A stretch of DNA of 64,000 nt from CAVTUU01 sp045804965 (GTDB lineage Bacteria; Chloroflexota; Chloroflexia; Thermomicrobiales; UBA6265): positions 233,137 to 297,136 of the forward strand of contig JBJMMD010000009.1 of NCBI GenBank assembly GCA_045804965.1, given 5' to 3'. A program made the position numbers and the translations under genes. The notes below the pieces were generated by a model. That model was given only the letters and a program-made list of their open reading frames with translations. It was not told the origin of the DNA and ran no database searches. Positions 52,247-60,705 of this stretch are shown in pieces (the stretch's first letter is position 1; every line of letters begins with the position of its first letter).

Positions 52247-52834
52247 CTAGCAGGGCTTGCCGCGCGGCAGAATCAGGCATGGGTCTGGAATGGTCTGGCG
52301 AGCGATGAACGGATCAGCTGCCAATGTGGGATCGCCAAGCAGATCGCACAGACCGTTTCGCAGCACGTACGGAGCGAACGCAAGGAGGACGGCTGGCGGG
52401 TTGTCGATCAGATCGCGCTCCTGGTGGGCGACGGCGACAGTCACTTCACCCTGGCCGGGCGGATCAATTCTGAGGATCAGATCAGAGATCGTTATCGTGG
52501 TCCGCTCGTAGTCCGCGACTCGGACGAACCCGCCGTCGAAACCGAACCTCTTACCGCTCGTGGCATTCACGACCGAGCCAACGAAGCTCACGCTGGCGCG
52601 TTCAAATACAGTCCGTCCTGCATCGTCCTCGACAACGCGATAGGTGCGATCAGTCGTGTAGCTGCTCGTGATGTCAAAGCCGGAGCATGTCTGAACGTGG
52701 ACATTTTCGCGGCTCATCGTGTCGGTCCAAACTCTGTCGCCTTTGGCAGCAACGGGGACTGCGCCAAATGCGCCGGTCAAGAGTGCAATCGCGATGGCGA
52801 CGAGTAGGAGACGATAAGATACGTGGAAGTTCAT
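52247..52834 (-). CDS. Small exported protein, family A (ECF cassette 2)
   Basis: 195 residues from ATG 52834 (AAGGAG upstream). The signal peptide ends near PVAAKG. Mature domain: RVWTDTMSRENVHVQTCSGF, DITSSYTTDRTYRVV, VSFVGSVVNATSGKRFGFDG, ITISDLILRI and the tail IPDPCLILPRGKPC. Closest to the cassette 1 protein. Function unknown, predicted all-beta. It occupies the third position of the cassette, as in cassette 1. Confidence 0.75.
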   Translation of the reverse strand: MNFHVSYRLLLVAIAIALLTGAFGAVPVAAKGDRVWTDTMSRENVHVQTCSGFDITSSYTTDRTYRVVEDDAGRTVFERASVSFVGSVVNATSGKRFGFDGGFVRVADYERTTITISDLILRIDPPGQGEVTVAVAHQERDLIDNPPAVLLAFAPYVLRNGLCDLLGDPTLAADPFIARQTIPDPCLILPRGKPC

Positions 52835-52970
52835 GGAAGGCTCCTTGAGGCATACGTTGCCCACCGTCACGGAAACGGAAGTTCCCGTAGCGAATTCGCA
52901 TGTTCGATGAGTTGTCGGCGTGGGCTTGGAATTTGCGCACTACGCACTGCAGGAGTATGCTGCGCACAAC

Positions 52971-53054
52971 TGCTGGGTGCTCATTCCCGAGTCCTCGGCG
53001 GCTCCAGACGGGCGGGGCGTGATCGGTCGCACGGTCGCCCCGCTCGCTTGCTTT
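52971..53054 (-). repeat. Intergenic conserved element, copy 2
   Basis: Second copy of the 76-base identical element (52971-53046), again between the propeller stop and the exported-protein start. Flanks show only weak similarity for about 18 more bases on one side. Confidence 0.85.
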
Positions 53055-53113
53055 TTCTGACCGGGGGAGCGCGCTCCGAATTGCTCATTGTCATTCCTCC
53101 TGAGGAGTTGCAA

Positions 53114-54670
53114 TCACTCCGATTCGCCATCGCTCAGCGCGTAGAGGGTTCCGACGTCGCCGACATACATGACCCCGTCGGTGATCGTTGGAGACGAATT
53201 TACTGGACCGTTGATTTCGTACCGCCACAACTCGTGCCCATCTGACATATTCAGGGCGGCGACGAACCCTTCGGGCGTTCCCAGATAAACCACGTCTCCC
53301 GAAATCACTGGACCGATTTGCTGTCCATACGCGGTTTCGTATCGCCAAAGCACCTGACCGTTGTCGGCATCCACGGAAACAATCGTGCCTGGATACGTGG
53401 CAACGAAGACTGTTCCGCTTGAAACGGATATGGCTGAGAATCCGGGAGTGGCGCCGTTGTCTGATAAGTAGCCGGCCACATCGTTGTCAGTGAAGACAGG
53501 CTCTTCTTCTAAGACGGCGCGCCACCTTTCCCTGCCGTCTGCGGGGTCAAGTGCAATTAACACGCCATTTATGTCTTCCACGAACACTGTGCCTTCCGCT
53601 ACGGTCGGCGTTGAGAACATCTCTGCGTCCGTTTCGAATCTCCAGCGTTCGACGCCCGTCGAAACATCGACCGCATAGACGGAAGCCCGCTGATCTTCCA
53701 CGATCCCGCCCGCCACATAGAGCACGCCATTGTCGTAGGCCGGCGAGGTGGAGGAAGCGCCGTGGATGGGAAAACTCCAGATTAGACGTCCGGTGTCGAC
53801 ATCCAGCGCGTACAACGTGTCATCTGCCGCACCGGCTTGCCCGGTCGAAACGTAGACCATTCCGTCGACGACTAAGGGCGATGTTGCAGGCGATGCCGGA
53901 AGGGTCTGCCCGGTGGCAAAGACCCAGCGCTGGACGCCAGTCGCAGCATCGATGGCGAAGAATTCGCCACCGAGCGAGCCCGTAAAAACGAGGCCTTCGG
54001 CCACGGCTGGCGTCGGCGGGCTCGAATATTCGTTCGCTGCGACAATGAATTCCCAACGCTTCGCGCCACTGGTCGCATCAAGGGCCAGAAGCCGATCCTC
54101 GTTTCGCACATAAACGACCCCGTCGACAACGACGGCTGATGAAAAGAGGCCGTAGTTCTCGTCGACGAACGTCCATCTCGGCGACGGTTTGTTGATCGGA
54201 CCTGGTCCAGGCATGTCGCCCGTGCGGGCGGCATTTCCGCGGTCAAACGAAACATTACTCGACTCGACTTGCGGGACGGATTTCTCTTGACGCCAAGGAA
54301 GCCACGAAAGTAATTGGTCGGATCCGAAGAAGAAGCCGGCGAACGCGAAGATGAGGAGGGCGGCCGCGACAATTTCCAGGATTGGCCAGATACGGATGAT
54401 CTTTTGTGCCTGAGGCCGTGGCTCGGTCTGATCGGCGCTTGGTTCTCCCTCGATGCTCGTGGCCGGACTCGTGGCTGTAGGTTGCGTTGACTCGAGGAGA
54501 GACAGGAGGTCGTCTTGCAAACGCTTCGAGAACTCCACATCGATCGGCGGTGTGTCATCACGAGCGGCGAGGACGAGGAGCGCCTGCTTGTGAGCCGGCT
54601 CCAGCAGATCGAGATACTCGTCTGGCTCGCCCGGTAATCGGTTTTGACTCAGCCCGCGGATTGACGACAT
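53114..54670 (-). CDS. Membrane-anchored PQQ-type beta-propeller protein (putative anti-sigma/sensor), cassette 2
   Basis: 518 residues from ATG 54670, one base after the sigma stop. Same plan as cassette 1: a soluble N-terminus of about 100 residues ending in QKIIRIWPIL, a membrane segment (IVAAALLIFAFAGFFFGS), then repeated blades such as VVDGVVYVRNEDRLLALDA, GAKRWEF and GRLIWSF. The N-terminal region includes EPAHKQALLVLAARDDTPPI; no known anti-sigma motif (no zinc-binding HxxxCxxC) was seen, so its role is inferred. Divergent from cassette 1 at the protein level but the same length class. Confidence 0.8.
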   Translation of the reverse strand: MSSIRGLSQNRLPGEPDEYLDLLEPAHKQALLVLAARDDTPPIDVEFSKRLQDDLLSLLESTQPTATSPATSIEGEPSADQTEPRPQAQKIIRIWPILEIVAAALLIFAFAGFFFGSDQLLSWLPWRQEKSVPQVESSNVSFDRGNAARTGDMPGPGPINKPSPRWTFVDENYGLFSSAVVVDGVVYVRNEDRLLALDATSGAKRWEFIVAANEYSSPPTPAVAEGLVFTGSLGGEFFAIDAATGVQRWVFATGQTLPASPATSPLVVDGMVYVSTGQAGAADDTLYALDVDTGRLIWSFPIHGASSTSPAYDNGVLYVAGGIVEDQRASVYAVDVSTGVERWRFETDAEMFSTPTVAEGTVFVEDINGVLIALDPADGRERWRAVLEEEPVFTDNDVAGYLSDNGATPGFSAISVSSGTVFVATYPGTIVSVDADNGQVLWRYETAYGQQIGPVISGDVVYLGTPEGFVAALNMSDGHELWRYEINGPVNSSPTITDGVMYVGDVGTLYALSDGESE

Positions 54671-54671
54671 G

Positions 54672-55310
54672 CTAGTTCTCCGAAGTCCCATCGCGGCGGG
54701 GTCCAAGGTGTGCCTGCAACCGTGCCAGTGCACGGCAGCGCGCCGTATGCACAGCGCCCGCTTCGAGTCCAAGGACGGTTGCGATCTCTCGCGTTTTCAC
54801 TCCGACAAGATCGAGCTCGATGACCTGCCGCTCTCTTGGCGGCAAGACCGCGAGTTGAGATCGGATCCAGCTTTTCTCCTCGGCGGCGATCGCCAAATCG
54901 ACCGGGGACAACGCCGGATCAGCGGCAGAAGGGTCGAGCTGTTCGCTCCTTCCCCATTCTCGCGATTGCCGGGCGACGTGATCGGCGATCACATGATGGG
55001 CGATGGTGAAGAGCCAGGAGCGAAATGTCTTGCCTTCAATCGCTTGGAAGGTTGATAGGGATCGAACGACGTCGCGGAAGATGTCGCTGGTTGCGTCTTC
55101 GGCCGACTCGCGGTTGCCCAGTTGCCGATACGCGTAGCCATGCACTTTATCGACGTGGCGAATGTAGAGGGCGTCGAAGGCCGCGCTTCGCGCGACCGGT
55201 TCGCCATGAGAAGCCAGACGCACAAGGTCTTCATCGCCCTGTTGGTCGAGCGACTGGCCGGCGGTCGAAGCCGCTTCCGGCGATTGATGTGTGCGCAAGC
55301 GATTGAGCAT
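54672..55310 (-). CDS. ECF sigma factor, cassette 2
   Basis: 212 residues. Region 2: ALYIRHVDKVHGYAYRQLG, ESAEDATSDIFRDVVRSL and KTFRSWLFTIAHHVIADHV. Region 4: LPPRERQVIELDLVGVKTRE and LGLEAGAVHTARCRALARLQ. First gene of the cassette, followed by the propeller gene one base later. It is only moderately similar to the cassette 1 sigma, so each may recognise its own promoters. Upstream there is a GTAAGGTTTTTCC-type sequence that could be its own target. Confidence 0.88.
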   Translation of the reverse strand: MLNRLRTHQSPEAASTAGQSLDQQGDEDLVRLASHGEPVARSAAFDALYIRHVDKVHGYAYRQLGNRESAEDATSDIFRDVVRSLSTFQAIEGKTFRSWLFTIAHHVIADHVARQSREWGRSEQLDPSAADPALSPVDLAIAAEEKSWIRSQLAVLPPRERQVIELDLVGVKTREIATVLGLEAGAVHTARCRALARLQAHLGPRRDGTSEN

Positions 55311-55443
55311 TGCCCATTCCGATGACGGTGCGGTGCTTCATTATTCACGTGATCTTAAGGAAGCGGAAAAACCTTACATTGAGTGATGCAACCGAACCGT
55401 TGGGGAGTCGGATGCATGCGCGCGAGAGCGCTCGTTGGATCGA

Positions 55444-55935
55444 TCAGGATTGGCTACCCGAGCGTCGTGATGACCAGTAGTGCAGCCCGTCATCGAGCCC
55501 GCGCCGAAGCCAGAGTTCGAGGCCGTCGTCGTCTTTCTGATAGGGGGTCATCGTTTCGATGAAGGCGACCACGGCGGCAGTTTGCGTTTCGTCAAAGAGC
55601 GTGAATTTCGAGGGATTGAACATCTGGTCGTACTCGGGTGACAACGACATGATCGTCGATTGCACGACCGCTGCTCCGCTTTCTGGGTAACGGAGCGTCC
55701 AGGCCATGTAGGCCGGAATGAAATAGCGAAAACCTTCTGGACTGAGGAACGCGAGCGCGGCGTATTCGTTCTCGACCATCGCGTCTGACAAGTCTCGCCA
55801 ATCCGCCACGCCGTAGAGCGCGGCGATGTCGTTGTCGTCGAAGCAGTTGGGATGCAGCAGGTCGGCATTCACCGGACGTGGCACGTCGGCGAAGGCCGAA
55901 TCAATTTGGGCGAGGACGTCGTCGAGCGCGTGCAC
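55444..55935 (-). CDS. DUF6714-like protein of unknown function
   Basis: 163 residues. It begins ALDDVLAQIDSAFADVP and has a conserved-looking AALAFLSPEGFRYFIPAYMAW followed by TLRYP, resembling the DUF6714 pattern; the assignment is by resemblance only. It continues with FIETMTPYQKDDDG near the end. No signal peptide or membrane segment. Single-gene unit after the sigma cassettes. Confidence 0.65.
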   Translation of the reverse strand: MHALDDVLAQIDSAFADVPRPVNADLLHPNCFDDNDIAALYGVADWRDLSDAMVENEYAALAFLSPEGFRYFIPAYMAWTLRYPESGAAVVQSTIMSLSPEYDQMFNPSKFTLFDETQTAAVVAFIETMTPYQKDDDGLELWLRRGLDDGLHYWSSRRSGSQS

Positions 55936-56027
55936 AAACTGCTCCGTTGGGTGTCAAGCTGTTCCTCTCGGCCGCTGCCCCAAAGCTAACCAACGACATC
56001 GTACTCCGGCCGGTCCGAGCCCGTAGG

Positions 56028-57185
56028 TCAACCGACAAGGATGCGGACATCGCGTGATTCGGAGTCGGGGGCCAAGAAGGCAAGCATCCGCATGCCTTCG
56101 TCCGCAACCTCCACGTCATTCGCTAGTGGCGCCAGAGGTTCGATCATCAGGGTCACGCTCTTGCGGTCGCGCTGGATTGTCCACGCGCAGCGGACGAAGC
56201 CGTCGACCAGGACCGCGCCAGGGATCACCCCGTTGCCCGTGAAGAAGCGCGTGCGATCTTGGTCAGCGATGATCCGGGTACGGTCGGCGTGTCCGAGCAA
56301 GATGTTGTCGTAATCGGGCAGAAACCGGACAGGCGCGGGCGTCTCAGGACCGGGCCGGGGCGCGTCAGGAAGGTCGAAAAGCTCTTTGCCCTGTTCGTTC
56401 TGGAATGTCATCAGCTGCGGACGCAATCGCTCGAACACATCGCGCAGCCGCGTCAGACCAGACCAATTCTGCGCGTCCATCACGGTTGCCGGACCAAATG
56501 CCCTCAAGTAGCGAAGGATCAAATCGTCCAGCGAAGGATGAGGATCGAGCGGGCGACCGAGCCACGATTCGGCGGTCGTGAGCATTGTTTGGCCGCTCTT
56601 TCCCCAAACGCCGCGAGGGGGCACCTGGATCAACGGAGCGAGATTGCGAATGGCCATTGCCAACGATGTTGGATCGCGGTCGGGCCAACGCTCACGCAGC
56701 AACGCGCCGAGTTGTTTCGAAGTGCGAGGTTGTTCCTCAAGGATCGCGCGGCCGGCAGACACGAGTTCGTCAAGGTCGATGCCGGTGAGATTGCGGCCGA
56801 ACGGGCTGCCGCTAAAGAGATTACGGTTCTGAACCGATTGGAGCAGCGGCCGCAGGAACAGGCAGTCGCGGGCTGTGACGAGGTGGATAGTCGAGCGCAT
56901 AAGCACGATGCGCACAGCCCCGCGATTGACGATGAGACCGGCCAACTCTTTTGGCTGGAACTCTTCGATCCGGGACCAGAGCGCGATATATGGCGAATTC
57001 GGCGTCTGCGCTTGCATGCCGACGAGATGCTCGATGGTTTCAGCAGCGGAGCGCTTCTCGCGATCCAACAACAATTGGCGCGCGAGCAGGGCGCGATTTA
57101 GCGCGCGCTGGCTGAGCGCCTCTTCGCCATCGCGTCTGTTCACAGAAGATCGTGTAGGAATCTTCGCCCTCTCGCTTACAGACAC
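56028..57185 (-). CDS. Winged-helix DNA-binding protein of the AlkZ/HTH_42 superfamily
   Basis: 385 residues from GTG 57185; translation signal weak. The N-terminal RALNRALLARQLLLD and IEHLVGMQAQTPNSPYIALW match the DUF1006/HTH_42 (PF06224) family. Residues 58-60 are QAQ, corresponding to the QxQ catalytic motif of AlkZ DNA glycosylases, which unhook interstrand crosslinks; relatives without it are not glycosylases. Later, RFLPDYDNILLGHADRTRII is family-typical. Repair of alkylation or crosslink damage is a reasonable but untested inference. Confidence 0.7.
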   Translation of the reverse strand: MSVSERAKIPTRSSVNRRDGEEALSQRALNRALLARQLLLDREKRSAAETIEHLVGMQAQTPNSPYIALWSRIEEFQPKELAGLIVNRGAVRIVLMRSTIHLVTARDCLFLRPLLQSVQNRNLFSGSPFGRNLTGIDLDELVSAGRAILEEQPRTSKQLGALLRERWPDRDPTSLAMAIRNLAPLIQVPPRGVWGKSGQTMLTTAESWLGRPLDPHPSLDDLILRYLRAFGPATVMDAQNWSGLTRLRDVFERLRPQLMTFQNEQGKELFDLPDAPRPGPETPAPVRFLPDYDNILLGHADRTRIIADQDRTRFFTGNGVIPGAVLVDGFVRCAWTIQRDRKSVTLMIEPLAPLANDVEVADEGMRMLAFLAPDSESRDVRILVG

Positions 57186-57223
57186 AAGCTGGCGTTGCTG
57201 AACAGACGGTCATCGTACCGTAG

Positions 57224-57314
57224 GGGCGCACAGCCGTGCGCCCGGAATGCCCGTCGACCTGGTTCGCTCTATCCAATCGCCGTCTTCAGCGCGCGGGCGC
57301 ACGACTGTGCGCCC
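57224..57314. repeat. Two GGGCGCAC palindromes
   Basis: GGGCGCAC-AGCC-GTGCGCCC (57224-57243, led by CCGTAG) and GGGCGCAC-GACT-GTGCGCCC (57295-57314) have the same 8-base stem. They lie between two minus-strand genes. Confidence 0.65.
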
Positions 57315-57360
57315 CGACAAGGCTGGCAACAATCCCGTGCATTTGAAGGCGGAAAACCCT

Positions 57361-57732
57361 TTACGGCCGGCTGCCGTCTTCGAGCCATTCGGTGATGAAC
57401 TTCGGGTTGCAGTGAATATCGATCTGGCGCAGGCGGCCATTCCCCGTGTTCGTGAATTTGTGCGGTTGATTTGGCTGCGCGATATGGATCTCGCCGGCGG
57501 TGGCTTCGAACGTCGCATCATCAACGGTGAACGTCGCTTACCCTTCTTGGAGGATGAACACTTCCGCGTAGGGGTGCCGATGGAGCTTCGGGCCGCTGCC
57601 GGGTGCGCCATCGAAGAAGATGATTGAGACGTTGACATCGCCAAAAAGGTAACCCTCGAGATCGTGTGAATTTACGTCAACAGGGAGATCAGCGAGGTTG
57701 ATCGGATTTGCCACGATTGACTCCTGTGTCAA
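57361..57732 (-). pseudogene. Cupin-domain protein gene with in-frame TAA
   Basis: From ATG 57732 the frame reads a small cupin: GYLFGDVNVSIIFFDGAPGS, then GPKLHRHPYAEVFILQEG, TAA at 57538-57540, then ATFTVDDATFEATAGEIHIA and QPNQPHKFTNTG in the same frame to the stop at 57361. Both cupin motifs (HRHP...E and PHKF) are present, so only the one nonsense codon breaks it. A codon such as GAA, CAA or AAA would restore 123 residues. Either a true nonsense mutation or a sequence error. Confidence 0.75.
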
Positions 57733-57738
57733 GACCGG

Positions 57739-57768
57739 GTGTCAGCCGGCAAATCGGCCGGCTGACAC
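57739..57768 (-). terminator. Hairpin between the MMPL gene and the cupin gene
   Basis: GTGTCAGCCGGC (57739-57750) / GCCGGCTGACAC (57757-57768), perfect 12-base stem and 6-base loop, 43 bases after the MMPL stop. Confidence 0.65.
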
Positions 57769-57811
57769 TGTTTGCAAGATCGATTGCGCTGTAGTCGCGC
57801 TCTGTTGTCCG

Positions 57812-60154
57812 TTAGTCCGCTGGCGAGGGCTCAGGTTCGGTGTAGGCAGGTTCCAGACCAGGTCCTTCGACATGGACGTTCGGCAGCCAGTTGAGCCACT
57901 TCGGCAGATACCAATTCCAGTCGCCCAGCAGCGCCATCGCCGACGGCACAAGCACACAGCGGACGATGGTCGCGTCGAGAAGCACGGCGACGCCGAGTCC
58001 GAACCCGAACTCTTGTAGGAAGCTCAATCGACCAGATGCGAATCCGAAGAAAACCGAGACCATGATCAACGCCGCGCCGGTGATGATCCGGCCTGTGCGT
58101 TGGAGACCGACTGCAACCGACTCGGCATTCCGCTGCGTGTAGTCGTAGTGCTCGCGGATCCGGCTGAGCAGGAAGACGTGGTAGTCCATGCTCAGGCCGA
58201 AGAGGACGGAGAAGAGGAAGAGCGGTATCCACGCTTCGACAACTTCGACTGTGTCGAAGCCGAAGAGACCGGCGAGGTGTCCTTCTTGGAAGACCCAGAT
58301 GAGCAAGCCGTAAGCAGCGCCGACCGAAAGCAGGTTCATGAGAATCGCTTTGATTGCGATCACGATCGACCGGAAGACGACCAGCAACAAGAGGAAGCTG
58401 AGACCGAGCACGAAGGTGAAGACGATTGGGGTATAGGTGTCGCGCATCTCGAGGAAGTCGACATTGTTCGCCGTGATGCCGGTCACCATGATATTCGTGT
58501 CGGCCATCGACTCTTCAATTGGGGGGACGATGTCGTCGCGTAGCGTGTGGATTGCTTCGTTCGCCGCTGCGCTGTCGGGCGCAACCGTCATTGGAATTGA
58601 AATGAGCGCCGCCTGACCGTCCGGCGCCGGCGTCACCGTAGGCGCACCAAAGAGCGGTTGCCCGTCGTCGGTTGTGGCGGCTGCGAGTGATGCCTGGAGA
58701 TCGGTGATTCCTTGCTGGACCGAGGGATCATCCTGCGGTCCCTCAACAACAATCTCAACCGGCTGAATCAGACCGGCTGAAAACTCAGACTGGAGGATCT
58801 CGAACGCCTGCTTCCCCTCCATCTCGTCAGGTAGTGTGGAAATGCCACCAAGTCCCGGCTCGAAATTAAGATAGGGATAGGCGCAGAGGAGCAGGAACGC
58901 GACGGCGATTACGAGGCTGATGACCGGCCGGGCCATAATGGTCCGCGTAATGGTTCCCCAGAATCCTTTGTGGATCGTTTCGCGGTCGTAGGCTTCTTGC
59001 TGGGCGATGGTCTCCTCGCCGTATTTGCGGCTTCGCGGCCAATCGAGGGCGTTGCCCAGAATGGCAATCACGGCCGGGATGAATGTCAACGTGGCGAGAA
59101 CCGCCACCGCAACCACGAAAATCGCGCCAATGCTCAGCGAACGGTAGATATTGTTCGGAACAATGAACATGCCGGCGAGGGCAAAAATGACTGTCAACCC
59201 GGAGAAAAAGACAGCACGGCTTGCGGTCGCTCCGGAGGCTTGGACTGCATCGAGCTTGGACAGACCCCGGCGCCGTTCCTCGCGAAATCGGTCGACCGTG
59301 AAGAGTGAATAGTCAATTCCCACGGCAAGACCGATCATCGTGATCATGTTGGTCACGAAGAACGAGAGCTCAAATGCCTGACTCAACACTGCCGCCAGAC
59401 CAAACGCGATGACGATGGCGATGGCTGCCAACAGTATCGGCACGAGTGCCGGCGGGAAGGCGCCGATGATGCCGAGACCCAACGATCTCAACGGCTTAAA
59501 AGGCGGCATGAACGCACCGAAAACCACGAGGAGAATGACTAACGCCAGGGTGACGCCGATTGACTCGCCCTGTTGTATATCCTTCTCAACGATCGTGTTG
59601 ATTTCTTCGGTCGTGCTCGCGTCGCCTCCGGTGAGAATGAGGTAATCCGGATTCGCATCCTGCTGCCCGTGGATGATGTCGAGAATCTCGTCGCCATTGT
59701 GGCTCGCGTCTTCCAGCGATCCTGCAAGTGTCACGGGGATAATTGTCGTCTTGCGATCACTGGAAACTAGACTGGCGGCGGCGTCGGGATTTTGGGCGCC
59801 TAACTCATAGTAGTTGGTTGCGCCGGCAACAACCTCGGTACTGGCTCGAAGCGCATCGGTCGTGCTTTGGACCACTGATTGAAATGCCGGGTCGTCGACG
59901 GTCGTGGACGTTGATTGAATGACGACTGTTTCAGTTCCATGTCGTTCATCCTGGATACCGTGCTCTTCGAGGGCATCCCAGCCCTGTTGAGATTCAGGAT
60001 TGTTCAGGAGCTCGACGCCGGTGGTGGTATTGAGCGGAAATGCGCCTTGCAAAGCGCCGAAGATGACCAGGGCCACCACCCACGCGATGACCACTTTCCA
60101 CCGATTGTGGGCGCTGAATCGGGCCAATCGAGCGGTAAAGGACAACGAACTCAT
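57812..60154 (-). CDS. MMPL-family transporter (RND superfamily)
   Basis: 780 residues from ATG 60154 (GAAGGAG upstream). Twelve membrane segments in two halves of six, each half with an external loop of about 200 residues. The GIDYSLFTVDRFREERRRG and MDYHVFLLSRIREHY repeats are the intrahelical proton-relay segments of the MmpL/actinorhodin exporter group. Substrate possibly a lipid or hydrophobic compound; no lipid biosynthesis genes are adjacent. It could also confer tolerance to hydrophobic drugs (inference). Downstream is the broken cupin. Confidence 0.9.
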   Translation of the reverse strand: MSSLSFTARLARFSAHNRWKVVIAWVVALVIFGALQGAFPLNTTTGVELLNNPESQQGWDALEEHGIQDERHGTETVVIQSTSTTVDDPAFQSVVQSTTDALRASTEVVAGATNYYELGAQNPDAAASLVSSDRKTTIIPVTLAGSLEDASHNGDEILDIIHGQQDANPDYLILTGGDASTTEEINTIVEKDIQQGESIGVTLALVILLVVFGAFMPPFKPLRSLGLGIIGAFPPALVPILLAAIAIVIAFGLAAVLSQAFELSFFVTNMITMIGLAVGIDYSLFTVDRFREERRRGLSKLDAVQASGATASRAVFFSGLTVIFALAGMFIVPNNIYRSLSIGAIFVVAVAVLATLTFIPAVIAILGNALDWPRSRKYGEETIAQQEAYDRETIHKGFWGTITRTIMARPVISLVIAVAFLLLCAYPYLNFEPGLGGISTLPDEMEGKQAFEILQSEFSAGLIQPVEIVVEGPQDDPSVQQGITDLQASLAAATTDDGQPLFGAPTVTPAPDGQAALISIPMTVAPDSAAANEAIHTLRDDIVPPIEESMADTNIMVTGITANNVDFLEMRDTYTPIVFTFVLGLSFLLLLVVFRSIVIAIKAILMNLLSVGAAYGLLIWVFQEGHLAGLFGFDTVEVVEAWIPLFLFSVLFGLSMDYHVFLLSRIREHYDYTQRNAESVAVGLQRTGRIITGAALIMVSVFFGFASGRLSFLQEFGFGLGVAVLLDATIVRCVLVPSAMALLGDWNWYLPKWLNWLPNVHVEGPGLEPAYTEPEPSPAD

Positions 60155-60705
60155 GCTGACTCCTTCGATGAACGCACAACGGCGGTCGCGCCGCCGCCTC
60201 AATGCCTCGGGACGAGCCACGCCCCAGACGGAGTATCGATTCCGTTGTAGAGACCGTGCGGGTTTCGATCAACTCCCCAGTGCGGATCGGACGATGCCTA
60301 CCCTCTTGCATGACTTGCCGCACATATCAGGTCGACGGGCGCTCCACAGAAGATCATAGGAGCTTACATATCTTGCAACACCCGCGGCCGGATGCTGTTA
60401 GATGCATTGTTTCGACGAAATAGGGCGCACATTTGTGACATGCACAGGAGTGATAAGGTGTCCCCCGCCACCAATGCTCGATCACTTTGCATGCGCGATG
60501 GGGTGGAAGAACGCTTGGATATGTCCTCGTCTGGTAAAGCAAGTATCGCCTAACCCTTTCGCTGTGGCCTTTGGATCACGACAGGCCTCGCAATTGCGTC
60601 TCAAGGATATCGGCCACACCTGCCACTTTCTGTCAGGAACCGATTAACATGCCACGCGTCCCGGTTTGCGGGACGCGTGGCGTTCGGGCGATTGCGCTAG
60701 GCGAA
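60155..60705. other. 551-base gap, no convincing gene
   Basis: Short open frames here look unlike protein. The hairpin at 60651-60681 ends the truncated hydrolase; AT-richer DNA about 60300-60640 may hold the MMPL promoter. Confidence 0.5.
60651..60681 (-). terminator. Strong hairpin after the truncated hydrolase
   Basis: GCCACGCGTCCCG (60651-60663) / CGGGACGCGTGGC (60669-60681), perfect 13-base stem, GTTTG loop. Confidence 0.65.

Noticed and set aside
60402..60647. 81-residue + strand frame in the gap after the MMPL gene
   Set aside because: No ribosome-binding site, odd Cys/Pro-rich composition and no motif.
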